Source of the DNA: Deltaproteobacteria bacterium
GTDB lineage: Bacteria > Desulfobacterota > DSM-4660 > Desulfatiglandales > B25-G16
Assembly (NCBI GenBank): GCA_019308645.1
Contig: JAFDHR010000043.1
Span: forward strand, 1 to 12,325
DNA: 12,325 nt
Direction of reading: 5' to 3'
Positions 1-7,072 of the stretch are shown one piece after another; position 1 is the stretch's first letter; every line of letters begins with the position of its first letter. Under the pieces are notes generated by a model, which saw nothing but the letters and a program-made list of their open reading frames with translations, was not told the origin of the DNA and did no database searches. The translations under genes and the position numbers were made by a program.

Positions 1-255
1 GCCGAAGAAATGAAGAAAAAACTCGGGTTTTCGGGTAAGGTTGCAACTGTGGATGCTACAAGGATAGCCTGGGATGAGCTGGGTGTCCCGATTGTGAATA
101 CGACAATGCTCGGTGCTCTTCTTAAGGTAGTGCCCATAGTAAAGGTAGCCTCATTGAAGACTCCACTGGAGGAAAGATTCGGAAAGATAGCAAAGAAGAA
201 TATTAATGCCCTGAACAGGGCCTATGAAGAAGTGAAAATAAGTAAACAATCGTAA
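1..255 (+). CDS. porG: Pyruvate:ferredoxin oxidoreductase gamma subunit, 3' end (partial)
   Basis: The reading frame is open from base 1, so the gene begins outside the window; 84 C-terminal residues are visible, ending at TAA. The gamma subunit of four-subunit 2-oxoacid:ferredoxin oxidoreductases helps bind CoA in the cytoplasmic complex that makes acetyl-CoA, CO2 and reduced ferredoxin. The visible part has the family's typical C-terminal pattern: a stretch reading GVPIVNTTMLGALLK, then a helix with LKTPLEERFGKIAKKN and a closing NINALNRAYEE. The neighbours porD, porA and porB lie downstream on the same strand, but a 207-bp gap filled by an inverted-repeat element separates them, which is unusual for this operon. 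The internal ATG at 10 is not the true start. Whether the substrate is pyruvate rather than another 2-oxoacid is judged mainly from porA. Confidence 0.88.
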   Translation, partial: AEEMKKKLGFSGKVATVDATRIAWDELGVPIVNTTMLGALLKVVPIVKVASLKTPLEERFGKIAKKNINALNRAYEEVKISKQS

Positions 256-266
256 CTGATCAGGTA

Positions 267-423
267 GCCACAAAGGCACCAAGACACAAAGGATAGATAT
301 GAGTTTATCAACCTTATCTGACAAGGAAGAAAACACTCCAATAAAAAAGGAGATAATATACCCCATAAAAAAGGGTATTAAAAAAATAATTCTCTAATCT
401 TAGTGTCTTGGTGACTTAGTGGC
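267..423. repeat. MITE-like element with imperfect 26-bp terminal inverted repeats
   Basis: The gap between porG and porD holds a 157-bp unit. Its ends, 267-292 and 398-423, are inverted copies of each other matching at 22 of 26 positions (core CACCAAGACAC). The interior is AT-rich and has no credible reading frame. The right 60 bases (364-423) recur in inverted orientation at 10767-10826 with 53 of 60 identical, and a shorter diverged copy lies at 6950-6992. Short size, terminal inverted repeats and dispersed copies resemble a miniature inverted-repeat element, but I see no clear target-site duplication. Lying inside a pathway operon, it could act as a processing or termination site in the transcript; that is inference. 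Confidence 0.6.
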
Positions 424-462
424 CGAATAGTTAGCAATATAGATTGAATTTGAGGTGTCATT

Positions 463-741
463 ATGGCAGAAGCAACTTGGCGGGAGATTGAACCAGGAAA
501 TGTAGTGCTTACACCTGGTAGCACAAAGGAATATCATACAGGGGGCTGGAGGTCACTGCGCCCTGTATGGGATAATTCAAAATGTATCAAATGTGGCATC
601 TGTTATGTGTACTGTCCTGAGGGGTGTGTCAGCCAGGATGAAGATGGATATTTTATGGCAGACCTGGATTACTGTAAAGGGTGCGGGATTTGTGCACAAG
701 AATGCTGGACAGGTGCAATAGAAATGGTTGAGGAGGGGTAA
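463..741 (+). CDS. porD: Pyruvate:ferredoxin oxidoreductase delta subunit (2x[4Fe-4S] ferredoxin-like)
   Basis: This 92-aa polyferredoxin subunit passes electrons from the TPP site to external ferredoxin. Two cluster motifs are visible: C41-x2-C44-x2-C47-x3-C51-P and C71-x2-C74-x2-C77-x3-C81. The second is followed by Trp instead of the usual Pro, as often seen in PorD. The N-terminal 35 residues carry the GGWRSLRPVWD segment typical of the delta subunit. The start at 463 is preceded by a GAGGTG ribosome site at 452-457. The gene ends two bases before porA, so translation is likely coupled. Family identity is firm; the substrate is inferred from porA. Confidence 0.93.
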   Translation: MAEATWREIEPGNVVLTPGSTKEYHTGGWRSLRPVWDNSKCIKCGICYVYCPEGCVSQDEDGYFMADLDYCKGCGICAQECWTGAIEMVEEG

Positions 742-743
742 GC

Positions 744-1913
744 ATGGCAAGGCGTAATCGTATTGGTATGGAAGTGGCATTAGCTGCTGCGGAGGCAGTG
801 GGGATGTGTAATGTAGATGTAGCTGCGGTTTATCCCATAACCCCTCAGTCTCACATAGCAGAACACCTGTCAGACTTGGTTGCTGATGGGAAGACCGATA
901 CGGAATATGTGACGGTTGAATCCGAGCATTCATCTATGAGTGTTTGTATAGGTGCTTCAGCAACGGGTGCACGGGCTTATACTGCAACCTGTTCTCAGGG
1001 TTTGATGCTGATGCATGAGTTGCTTCCAATAGCCTCGGCAATGAGGCTTCCTATTGTAATGTCTGTGGCAAATCGTCCCGTGAATGCCCCCCTTAATATA
1101 TTGAGTGACCATTCTGATATTATGCCCCAGAGGGATAGTGGATGGATCGTGATCTTCTCGGAGAATGGGCAGGAAGTTATAGATCTGACGTTAATGGCAT
1201 ACCGGATAGCGGAAGACAAAGATATAATGTTGCCTGTAGTTATAGGTATAGATGGTTTTATATTAACGCATATGGTTGAACCCATGGAATTCCCAGACCA
1301 GAAAGAGATAGATGAATTTCTTCCCCCTTATAGGCCTTATGCGACGTTGCACCCAGATAAGCCGTTGACTATGGGGGCCTTTGCAATGCCGGATTTCTTC
1401 CCCCAGATGATGAAGGCAAAAGATATGGCGCTTCTGAATTCAAAAAAAACCATAATAAAAGTCTGGGATGAGTGGGAAAAGCGATTCGGACGCAGGTATA
1501 GGCCTGTAGAGACATACAGGACCGAGGGTGCTGAAGTGATATTGGTAACCATGGGTTCGATGAGTGAGACTGCCGAGCTGGGTGTTGATGAATTGAGAGA
1601 CAAAGGTGTTCCCGTTGGACTTGTTAAGATAAGACTCTGGAGACCGTTCCCATCTGATGAGTTGAAAGTGGCTGTAAAAGATGCAAGAGTCCTGGCAGTG
1701 ATGGATAGGGCAGTTTCTCCAGGGACAGGAGGAGGACCTGTTTTTACTGATGTCAAAGCTGCTTTTTACAGTGAAGATAAAAGACCCATAATTGTGAATT
1801 ACGTGATGGGCCTCGGAGGTGTAGACGTTACAGTGGGAGATTTTGTAACGATGGGAGAAAAGGCGGCTAAGGCCAAAAAGGAAACATATGAATTTTATGG
1901 GGTGATGGGATAA
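744..1913 (+). CDS. porA: Pyruvate:ferredoxin oxidoreductase alpha subunit
   Basis: This 389-aa alpha subunit contains the pyrimidine-binding half of the TPP site and the large C-terminal domain of the enzyme. Visible signatures are YPITPQS (residues 30-36), the VESEHSS segment with conserved Glu residues (58-64), the NRPVNAPLNI and DHSDIMPQRDSGW segments, the DGFILTH motif, and FGRRYRPVETY, followed by the TMGS Rossmann-like domain. These match the pyruvate-type alpha subunit better than the VorB type, but the distinction is by eye. A strong ribosome site AGGAGGGG (731-738) precedes the ATG. The TAA stop shares its last A with the porB start (TAATG), a tight translational coupling. Confidence 0.94.
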   Translation: MARRNRIGMEVALAAAEAVGMCNVDVAAVYPITPQSHIAEHLSDLVADGKTDTEYVTVESEHSSMSVCIGASATGARAYTATCSQGLMLMHELLPIASAMRLPIVMSVANRPVNAPLNILSDHSDIMPQRDSGWIVIFSENGQEVIDLTLMAYRIAEDKDIMLPVVIGIDGFILTHMVEPMEFPDQKEIDEFLPPYRPYATLHPDKPLTMGAFAMPDFFPQMMKAKDMALLNSKKTIIKVWDEWEKRFGRRYRPVETYRTEGAEVILVTMGSMSETAELGVDELRDKGVPVGLVKIRLWRPFPSDELKVAVKDARVLAVMDRAVSPGTGGGPVFTDVKAAFYSEDKRPIIVNYVMGLGGVDVTVGDFVTMGEKAAKAKKETYEFYGVMG

Positions 1914-2872
1914 TGAGTATTGTAAAAAACTTTGACCTGTATGCACCGAGATTGATTGATAAGGGAGAGTACTTAGCTGAAGGACACACCGCATGTGCGG
2001 GATGTGGAGAGGCCCTGGCAGCGAGATTGGTTATGAAGGGCCTGGGTAAAGATACTATCATCTCATGTGCAACAGGGTGTCTGGAGATTACAACAAGCCG
2101 GTTTCCTACGACCGCCTGGGAAGTACCCTGGATACACGTAGCGTTTGAAAATGCTGCAGCGGTTGCAGCAGGTGTTGAAGCAGGGATAAAGGCGCGGCGC
2201 CGCAAAGGGAGGATACCGGATCGAGATGTCAAATCAGTAAGTATGGCAGGGGATGGAGGTACGGCAGATATCGGTCTTCAGGCCTTGTCCGGAGCAATGG
2301 AGAGAGGGCATGATATGATTCATGTCTGTTATGATAATGAAGCATATATGAACACTGGAATCCAGCGTTCCAGCCAAACCCCTTTTGGGGCGTGGTCAAC
2401 TACATCGCCACCCGGTGAAGTGAGTTTCGGGCAGCGGACATGGAAGAAGAATATTCCTGAGATTATGGTAGCACATAATGTGTCTTATGTGGCAACCGTG
2501 TGTCCAAGCTATCCCCTGGATCTTATAAGAAAGGTGGAAAAGGCAAGGAAGGTAAAGGGCCCGGCCTATATCCACTGTCTTGCGGTGTGTCCCACCGGAT
2601 GGAGGATGGACTCGAGTCTGACAATCAAGGTGGGTAGGCTGGCTTTGGAAACCGGTATCTTCCCACTTTATGAGGTGGAAAATGGCAAATACAGGATAAC
2701 GGTTGATATGCCGGAGCCCCTCCGGCCTGTGGAAGATTATCTGAAGCCGCAGGGTCGATTCAGGCATCTCACACCGGACAAGATAGAAGAGATGCAGGCA
2801 AGGGTGAACCTGGAGCATAAAAAGCTGATGAATAAGGTTGAACAACTACAATCTTGGAAAGACTTGGGTTAG
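1913..2872 (+). CDS. porB: Pyruvate:ferredoxin oxidoreductase beta subunit (TPP-binding)
   Basis: This 319-aa beta subunit binds the diphosphate of TPP and one [4Fe-4S] cluster. The CAGC motif (C28, C31), a later SCATGC segment and the CPTGW motif near residue 227 supply the expected cysteines. The TPP/Mg signature begins at GDGGTADIG (residues 113-121) and continues through CYDNEAYMNTG. Length is normal for the family. The start overlaps the porA stop by one base. It is the last por gene: 82 bases without an obvious hairpin separate it from the next operon section. Confidence 0.94.
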   Translation: MSIVKNFDLYAPRLIDKGEYLAEGHTACAGCGEALAARLVMKGLGKDTIISCATGCLEITTSRFPTTAWEVPWIHVAFENAAAVAAGVEAGIKARRRKGRIPDRDVKSVSMAGDGGTADIGLQALSGAMERGHDMIHVCYDNEAYMNTGIQRSSQTPFGAWSTTSPPGEVSFGQRTWKKNIPEIMVAHNVSYVATVCPSYPLDLIRKVEKARKVKGPAYIHCLAVCPTGWRMDSSLTIKVGRLALETGIFPLYEVENGKYRITVDMPEPLRPVEDYLKPQGRFRHLTPDKIEEMQARVNLEHKKLMNKVEQLQSWKDLG

Positions 2873-2954
2873 GGGAAAGCCGGGGGATCAAATTTTCCTT
2901 TTGACTTTTCAGACTTATTGAAAAAGATAAAATACAATGTGAGGTGGCTTAGAA

Positions 2955-3455
2955 ATGAGTGGAGTTCATAGTGTGAAAAAAATGGAAGTAAAGGTAAAAG
3001 ACATTGTCAAGAAATACGGTTCGGATAGGGGGTTTCTAGTTTCCATACTCCAGGATGTGCAGAAGGAATTCAACTACCTGCCCAAGGAGGCGCTCAATAA
3101 AGTGAGTTCCCATTTAGATGTTGCTATAAGCCGGATATTTGAGGTGGCTACATTTTATAAAGCTTTCAGCCTAACACCCCGGGGTCGGCATCAGCTAAGC
3201 CTATGCATGGGAACAGCCTGCTACGTCCGAGGAGCTCCCCTGATAGAGAGCAACATCGAACGAGTTCTTGATTTAAGGCCTGGTGAGACTTCCCCTGACC
3301 TGGAATTTTCATTCGATACAGTAAATTGCCTGGGGTCCTGTGCCTTAGGCCCCATCTTGGTGGTGGATGAAGAGAATCAAGGACAGATGACCGTTTCTAA
3401 AACTAATAAAATCCTGAAAAAACTGGGGAAAAAGGTAAAGACTGATGAAAGTTAA
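2955..3455 (+). CDS. NuoE/HydC-like [2Fe-2S] thioredoxin-fold subunit of an NADH-linked oxidoreductase
   Basis: A 166-aa protein with the 24-kDa subunit fold of complex I and of bifurcating hydrogenases. The cluster ligands are C84-x4-C89 (CMGTAC) and C125-x3-C129 (CLGSC). The N-terminal helical part (DIVKKYGSDRGFLVSILQDVQKEFNYLP, given here only as position 16-43 in outline) is the usual scaffold and is followed by FEVATFYKAF. The GAGGTGG ribosome site at 2941-2947 supports the ATG at 2955. It overlaps the nuoF-like gene by 11 bases. In known complexes this subunit sits next to the NuoF-like flavoprotein and transfers electrons to or from it. No membrane complex I genes are present, so a soluble complex is likely. 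Confidence 0.9.
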   Translation: MSGVHSVKKMEVKVKDIVKKYGSDRGFLVSILQDVQKEFNYLPKEALNKVSSHLDVAISRIFEVATFYKAFSLTPRGRHQLSLCMGTACYVRGAPLIESNIERVLDLRPGETSPDLEFSFDTVNCLGSCALGPILVVDEENQGQMTVSKTNKILKKLGKKVKTDES

Positions 3456-5295
3456 ATCATTCAAAGAGCTGAAAAGCCTGCGTGAAAAGATCAGCAATAG
3501 TCGCGATCCTGAGAAAAACTGCATCACTATTTGTGCCGGGACTGGCTGTTTAGCCTACGGTGCCCAAAGGCTGGTGGACAAATTCAAGGCTGAAGTTGAA
3601 AAAGATAATCTAAGGGAAGAGATAGATATTCGGTCTACAGGCTGCCATGGATTCTGCGAACAAGGTCCTGTGGTTGTTATCTATCCGGAAAAAGTTTTCT
3701 ACCGGCGGGTTGGACTTGATGATGCCACAGAAATAATACACAAGACAGTGCTTAACGGTGAAATTTTAGACCACCTCCTTTATACAGATCCGAGCTCTGG
3801 AGAAAAAATCATTCATGAAGATGACGTCCCCTTTTACAAAAAGCAGATGCGGCTTGTCTTTGGAATGAACGGTCAGATTGATCCCGCAAGCCTGGAAGAT
3901 TACCTGGCCATAGGAGGTTACAGCGCTATTGCCAAGGTTTTAAACGGGATGGAACCAGAGGCGGTCATTGAAGAGGTGAAAAAAGCAAACCTTCGGGGTC
4001 GCGGTGGCGGTGGGTTTTCTGCCGGATGGAAATGGGAATCTACACGTAAGGCAAAGGGAGACCCTAAATATGTCATCTGTAACGCTGACGAGGGCGATCC
4101 CGGCGCTTATATGGACCGAAGCCTCTTGGAAGGGAACCCTCATTCGATTCTGGAAGGGATGATGATCGGAGCTTATGCCATTGGATCCAATGAAGGCTAT
4201 ATATATGTTCGCAATGAGTATCCCCTGGCTGTAAAGAATGTTACCATTGCTATTGAAAAAGGACGTGAGCTCGGAGTATTGGGTGAAGATATACTCGGTT
4301 CCGGCTTTAGTTTTGACATAAAAGTTAATCGCGGTGGAGGCGCTTTTGTGTGTGGTGAATCTTCCGCCCTGTTTGCTTCTCTTGAAGGTCGTGCCGGTGA
4401 ACCGCGTGCCAAGTACATTCACGCAACCGATCGGGGCCTTTACAATAAACCAACCAACCTCAATAATGTAGAAACCTGGGCTAATGTTCCTCTCATAATC
4501 AATAAAGGAGCAGAATGGTATCAGAATATCGGTACTGAAAATAGTAAAGGTACAAAAATATTTTCCTTAGTGGGTAAGATCAATAATACAGGCCTGGTTG
4601 AGATTCCAATGGGGATGACCTTAAGAGAGATCATTGAAGATATTGGAGGAGGAACTCCAGAAGGAAGGAAATTCAAAGCGGTTCAGACTGGAGGACCTTC
4701 AGGAGGATGTATACCTGAGCAATTTCTGGATATGCCGATAGACTTTGATGCTCTTACGGAGATTGGCTCTATGATGGGTTCCGGGGGCATGATTGTTATG
4801 GATGATAGGACCTGCATGGTGGATGTAGCCAGGTACTTCTTAAAATTTCTGGAGGGAGAGTCCTGTGGAAAATGTGTTCCCTGTCGTGAAGGCGTCCGGA
4901 GAATGCGGGAGATATTGGATGATATATGTGAGGGAAGAGGTAGAGAAGGAGATGTAGAGCTTTTAGAATCTCTATCTAATGCCATTATTGACGGTTCTTT
5001 GTGTGCTTTGGGAGCTACTGCACCCAATCCTGTTCTGAGCACTATCAAATACTTCCGGGAAGAGTATAGTGCCCATATACAGGAGAAGAAATGTCCTGCT
5101 GGTGTTTGTAAGGAACTTATCCAGTACAAAATCGATGAAGAAAATTGTACCGGCTGTGGTGTATGTGCCAGGCTTTGTCCTGCGGAGTGTATAAGTGGAG
5201 AGAAAAAACAGCTCCACGTTATCGATCAAGAAAAGTGTATTAAGTGCGGTTTCTGTAGAGAGAGCTGTAAATTTGATGCAGTAATAGTAGAATAA
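3445..5295 (+). CDS. NuoF/HydB-like FMN and NAD(H)-binding flavoprotein with extra iron-sulfur domains
   Basis: A 616-aa, three-part protein. Residues about 1-110 form a thioredoxin-like [2Fe-2S] domain (C30-x4-C35, C67-x3-C71). The middle is the NuoF core: a glycine-rich FMN loop starting near residue 184 (GRGGGGFSAG), NADEGDPGAY near 213, and the N3 [4Fe-4S] ligands C474, C477, C480 and C520. The C-terminus adds two ferredoxin clusters (C568/571/574/578 and C598/601/604/608). Complex I NuoF lacks both extra ends; this layout is that of HydB/HndC and the wider bifurcating Bfu-type flavoproteins. The predicted role is NAD(H) oxidation or reduction at FMN with transfer to ferredoxin and a partner. 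The translated partner is not evident nearby. The start overlaps the nuoE-like gene, indicating coupling. Confidence 0.92.
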   Translation: MKVKSFKELKSLREKISNSRDPEKNCITICAGTGCLAYGAQRLVDKFKAEVEKDNLREEIDIRSTGCHGFCEQGPVVVIYPEKVFYRRVGLDDATEIIHKTVLNGEILDHLLYTDPSSGEKIIHEDDVPFYKKQMRLVFGMNGQIDPASLEDYLAIGGYSAIAKVLNGMEPEAVIEEVKKANLRGRGGGGFSAGWKWESTRKAKGDPKYVICNADEGDPGAYMDRSLLEGNPHSILEGMMIGAYAIGSNEGYIYVRNEYPLAVKNVTIAIEKGRELGVLGEDILGSGFSFDIKVNRGGGAFVCGESSALFASLEGRAGEPRAKYIHATDRGLYNKPTNLNNVETWANVPLIINKGAEWYQNIGTENSKGTKIFSLVGKINNTGLVEIPMGMTLREIIEDIGGGTPEGRKFKAVQTGGPSGGCIPEQFLDMPIDFDALTEIGSMMGSGGMIVMDDRTCMVDVARYFLKFLEGESCGKCVPCREGVRRMREILDDICEGRGREGDVELLESLSNAIIDGSLCALGATAPNPVLSTIKYFREEYSAHIQEKKCPAGVCKELIQYKIDEENCTGCGVCARLCPAECISGEKKQLHVIDQEKCIKCGFCRESCKFDAVIVE

Positions 5296-5314
5296 ATAAA
5301 GTAAGGTAGAAAAT

Positions 5315-6034
5315 ATGGTAAATTTAACAATAGATAACAAGAAGGTTCAGGCCGAGAAAGGTTCAACCATACTACAGGCGGCACGAGACGCTGGAATAGA
5401 TATCCCTACCCTGTGTTATCATGATGAGCTAACTACGTCTGGGGCATGTCGGCTCTGTTCGGTGGAGATAAAAAAAGGCGAAAGGAAAAGGATTGTTGCA
5501 TCCTGCATTTACCAGGTGGAAGAAGATCTTGTTGTTAATACCCAAAGTGAGCGGGTTATGAATGTTCGCCGGTTGGTCTTGCAGCTACTTATGGCGAGAT
5601 GCCCTGAGTCAGAGGTTATTCGAGAGCTTGCAGAAAAACTGGGCGTGGAACCACAAGAAAGGTTTCAGCCTGACGAAGATAAGGGCACATGCATACTTTG
5701 CCGCCAGTGTGTAGAGGTTTGCGAACAAGTGGTGGGAGTGAGTGCCATTGGTTTTTTAAACAGAGGCGCCGATAAATCTGTAGGTACTCCATTTATGGAG
5801 CCTTCAGGTGTCTGCATAGGGTGTGGCGCTTGTGCCTATGTATGTCCAACAGGGCATATAAAGATGGAGGAGAGTGAGAACGGTAAGGAGCGGGTTATCT
5901 GGGGTAAGACTTTCAAAATGGTAGCCTGCAAGGTATGTGGTAGATATTTTGCTCCTCAAGAGCAGTTGGAATATATAGGTAAGAAGACAGGTGTGCCGCT
6001 GAGTAAGCTTTATACCTGTGTGAATTGTAGATAA
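5315..6034 (+). CDS. NuoG/HoxU/HydA-N-terminus-like iron-sulfur subunit with a C-terminal four-cysteine tail
   Basis: A 239-aa electron-transfer subunit. The N-terminal [2Fe-2S] ferredoxin domain uses C34, C45, C48 and C64. Two [4Fe-4S] motifs follow: C126/129/132/136 and C167/170/173/177. The His-Cys cluster that NuoG and HydA usually carry between these domains is not visible; the helix there has a single cysteine. There is no molybdopterin or H-cluster domain, so the protein is a wire, not a catalytic subunit. The C-terminus adds C205-x2-C208 and C235-x2-C238, a zinc-ribbon or rubredoxin-like knuckle. It starts 19 bases after the nuoF-like gene with an AAGGT site, and probably completes a three-subunit E/F/G-type soluble complex. 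Confidence 0.88.
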   Translation: MVNLTIDNKKVQAEKGSTILQAARDAGIDIPTLCYHDELTTSGACRLCSVEIKKGERKRIVASCIYQVEEDLVVNTQSERVMNVRRLVLQLLMARCPESEVIRELAEKLGVEPQERFQPDEDKGTCILCRQCVEVCEQVVGVSAIGFLNRGADKSVGTPFMEPSGVCIGCGACAYVCPTGHIKMEESENGKERVIWGKTFKMVACKVCGRYFAPQEQLEYIGKKTGVPLSKLYTCVNCR

Positions 6035-6046
6035 GCGCTCTGTGTT

Positions 6047-6131
6047 GGAAACTCGAAACTCGAAACTAGATAAAGACAACAATCAAATCCGGCATTCAAT
6101 ATACAATATCAAGTTTCGAATTTCAGGTTTC
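6047..6131. repeat. Imperfect inverted repeat built from GAAACTC/GAAACT phrases
   Basis: In the 113-base gap after the iron-sulfur trimer, a short tandem (GGAAACTCGAAACTCGAAAC from 6047) faces an inverted, diverged copy at 6111-6131 (AAGTTTCGAATTTCAGGTTTC). About 42 bases of AT-rich sequence lie between. The RNA could fold into a long stem and might serve as a processing or attenuation site between the operon and the HIT gene. There is no T-run, so it is not a classical terminator. Confidence 0.55.
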
Positions 6132-6147
6132 AGAGATAGAGAACAAA

Positions 6148-6561
6148 ATGGACTGTATTTTTTGTAAGATTATTGATGGAGAGATACCTGCAGTTAAGGT
6201 ATTGGATGAGGAATTGGTAGTTGCCTTTATGGATATTAATCCCTCAAGTAAAGGCCACATGCTGGTAGTCCCAAAAAATCACGCCGAGAACATCTTTGAA
6301 ATACCAGAAAGTGATTTAGAAACTCTTATCAAGGCGGTAAAAAGATGTGCAAATGCAGTTAAAGAGGCGGTCAATGCAGAGGGCATAACTATTCTTCAAC
6401 TCAATGGCAAGGCATCAGATCAGATAGTTCCCCATCTTCATATTCACATCATACCCAGGTGGAAAAATGACGGACTATCAATATCCAACTGGGAGATGAA
6501 AAAGGGTGATATGGAAGAGATAAATGATATTGCCCAGAAGGTACAAGAACATCTCTCTTAG
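6148..6561 (+). CDS. HIT-family nucleotide hydrolase (HinT-like)
   Basis: A 137-aa histidine-triad protein, normal for the family. The N-terminus has DCIFCKIIDGEIPA, with the two cysteines often seen in bacterial HinT proteins, then the GHMLVVPKNH segment, and the active-site triad HLHIHIIPRW near residues 108-117. Family members hydrolyse nucleoside phosphoramidates or related nucleotidyl adducts; the true substrate here is unknown. The start has only a weak purine-rich leader (AGAGATAGAGAAC). It may be transcribed with the upstream operon or separately, because an inverted-repeat gap lies between. Confidence 0.93.
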   Translation: MDCIFCKIIDGEIPAVKVLDEELVVAFMDINPSSKGHMLVVPKNHAENIFEIPESDLETLIKAVKRCANAVKEAVNAEGITILQLNGKASDQIVPHLHIHIIPRWKNDGLSISNWEMKKGDMEEINDIAQKVQEHLS

Positions 6562-6589
6562 TCCAGACAAGCACAAATTCAGGAATTCC

Positions 6590-6636
6590 GAATTGAGGAA
6601 TTGAAAAAATTCACAAACCCCTCAATCCCTCAATCC
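6590..6636. repeat. Imperfect stem-loop after the HIT gene
   Basis: GAATTGAGGAATTGAA at 6590-6605 and CTCAATCCCTCAATCC at 6621-6636 are inverted with 12 of 16 positions matching, around a 15-base loop. It may help end or stabilise the HIT transcript. There is no T-tract directly after it, so I do not call a factor-independent terminator. The phrases resemble other low-complexity intergenic repeats in this window. Confidence 0.4.
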
Positions 6637-6654
6637 ATAAATTTCATTAACATA

Positions 6655-6929
6655 TCATCTGTATCTTTTCTTTTTCTCTATCACCACGCCAACTACTCTT
6701 CTATATTCAGTGTCTTTACTAAGTTCAATGTCATCGTATTTAGGGTTTAGAGGATGTAGTACTCGTGTTCTGCCATACTTTTTGAGCTGAAACACACAAC
6801 ACCTAATGAATTCCATCGCTGTAAAGATATCCCTCCCTGCCCTTGACACCCATCACAAGCCCTGTCGCCGTAGTCTAACTCAACAACGGCATATGTTGTG
6901 GATATTTTTCCCTTGCCATACAAGGCCAT
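6655..6929 (-). pseudogene. Decayed LexA/S24-type repressor C-terminal fragment
   Basis: The frame ending at 6655 gives a tail (LKKYGRTRVLHPLNPKYDD, then EYRRVVGVVIEKKKRYR) that lines up with the last 45 residues of LexA and other S24 peptidases: LKK-x-G, hydrophobic-L-x-P-x-N-P, and closing VGVV. The catalytic Lys that should sit just before this LKK segment is absent; the frame reads VFQLKK. No N-terminal HTH or catalytic Ser is found upstream. A second frame starting at 6929 behind an AGGTGAA site overlaps it for 60 codons but matches nothing I know. The best reading is a relic of an S24-family repressor. The family call rests on the tail only. Confidence 0.45.
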
Positions 6930-6949
6930 TTCACCTATACTTCCCCTCC

Positions 6950-6992
6950 AAAAAAGGGAATTCTTATCATTTAATCTTGGTGTCTTTGTGCC
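6950..6992. repeat. Diverged copy of the dispersed AAGACAC repeat
   Basis: Bases 6950-6992 repeat the order seen at 374-423: AAAAAAGGG, AATTCT, TAATCTTGGTGTCTT and GTGCC. It is a shorter, more diverged member of the family at 364-423 and 10767-10826. No matching inverted end is obvious next to it. Confidence 0.45.
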
Positions 6993-7024
6993 AGAACTTT
7001 TATTTATCCAGTCAATCCTGCCTG

Positions 7025-7057
7025 CCCTGTTAAATCCCTTGGGCTATTTAAACGGGG
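7025..7057. repeat. Imperfect palindrome before the ParB-methyltransferase gene
   Basis: CCCTGTTAAAT at 7025-7035 is inverted, with small gaps, as ATTTAAACGGGG at 7046-7057. The structure ends 15 bases before the methyltransferase start. It could be an operator, a transcript stem, or another scattered intergenic repeat; the sequence does not decide. Confidence 0.4.
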
Positions 7058-7072
7058 CCTAAATAAACAACC

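Noticed and set aside
2901..2938. A TTGACT and TAAAAT pair that could be a promoter for the E/F/G-like genes.
   Set aside because: The spacer is 21 bases, too long for a good sigma-70 promoter.
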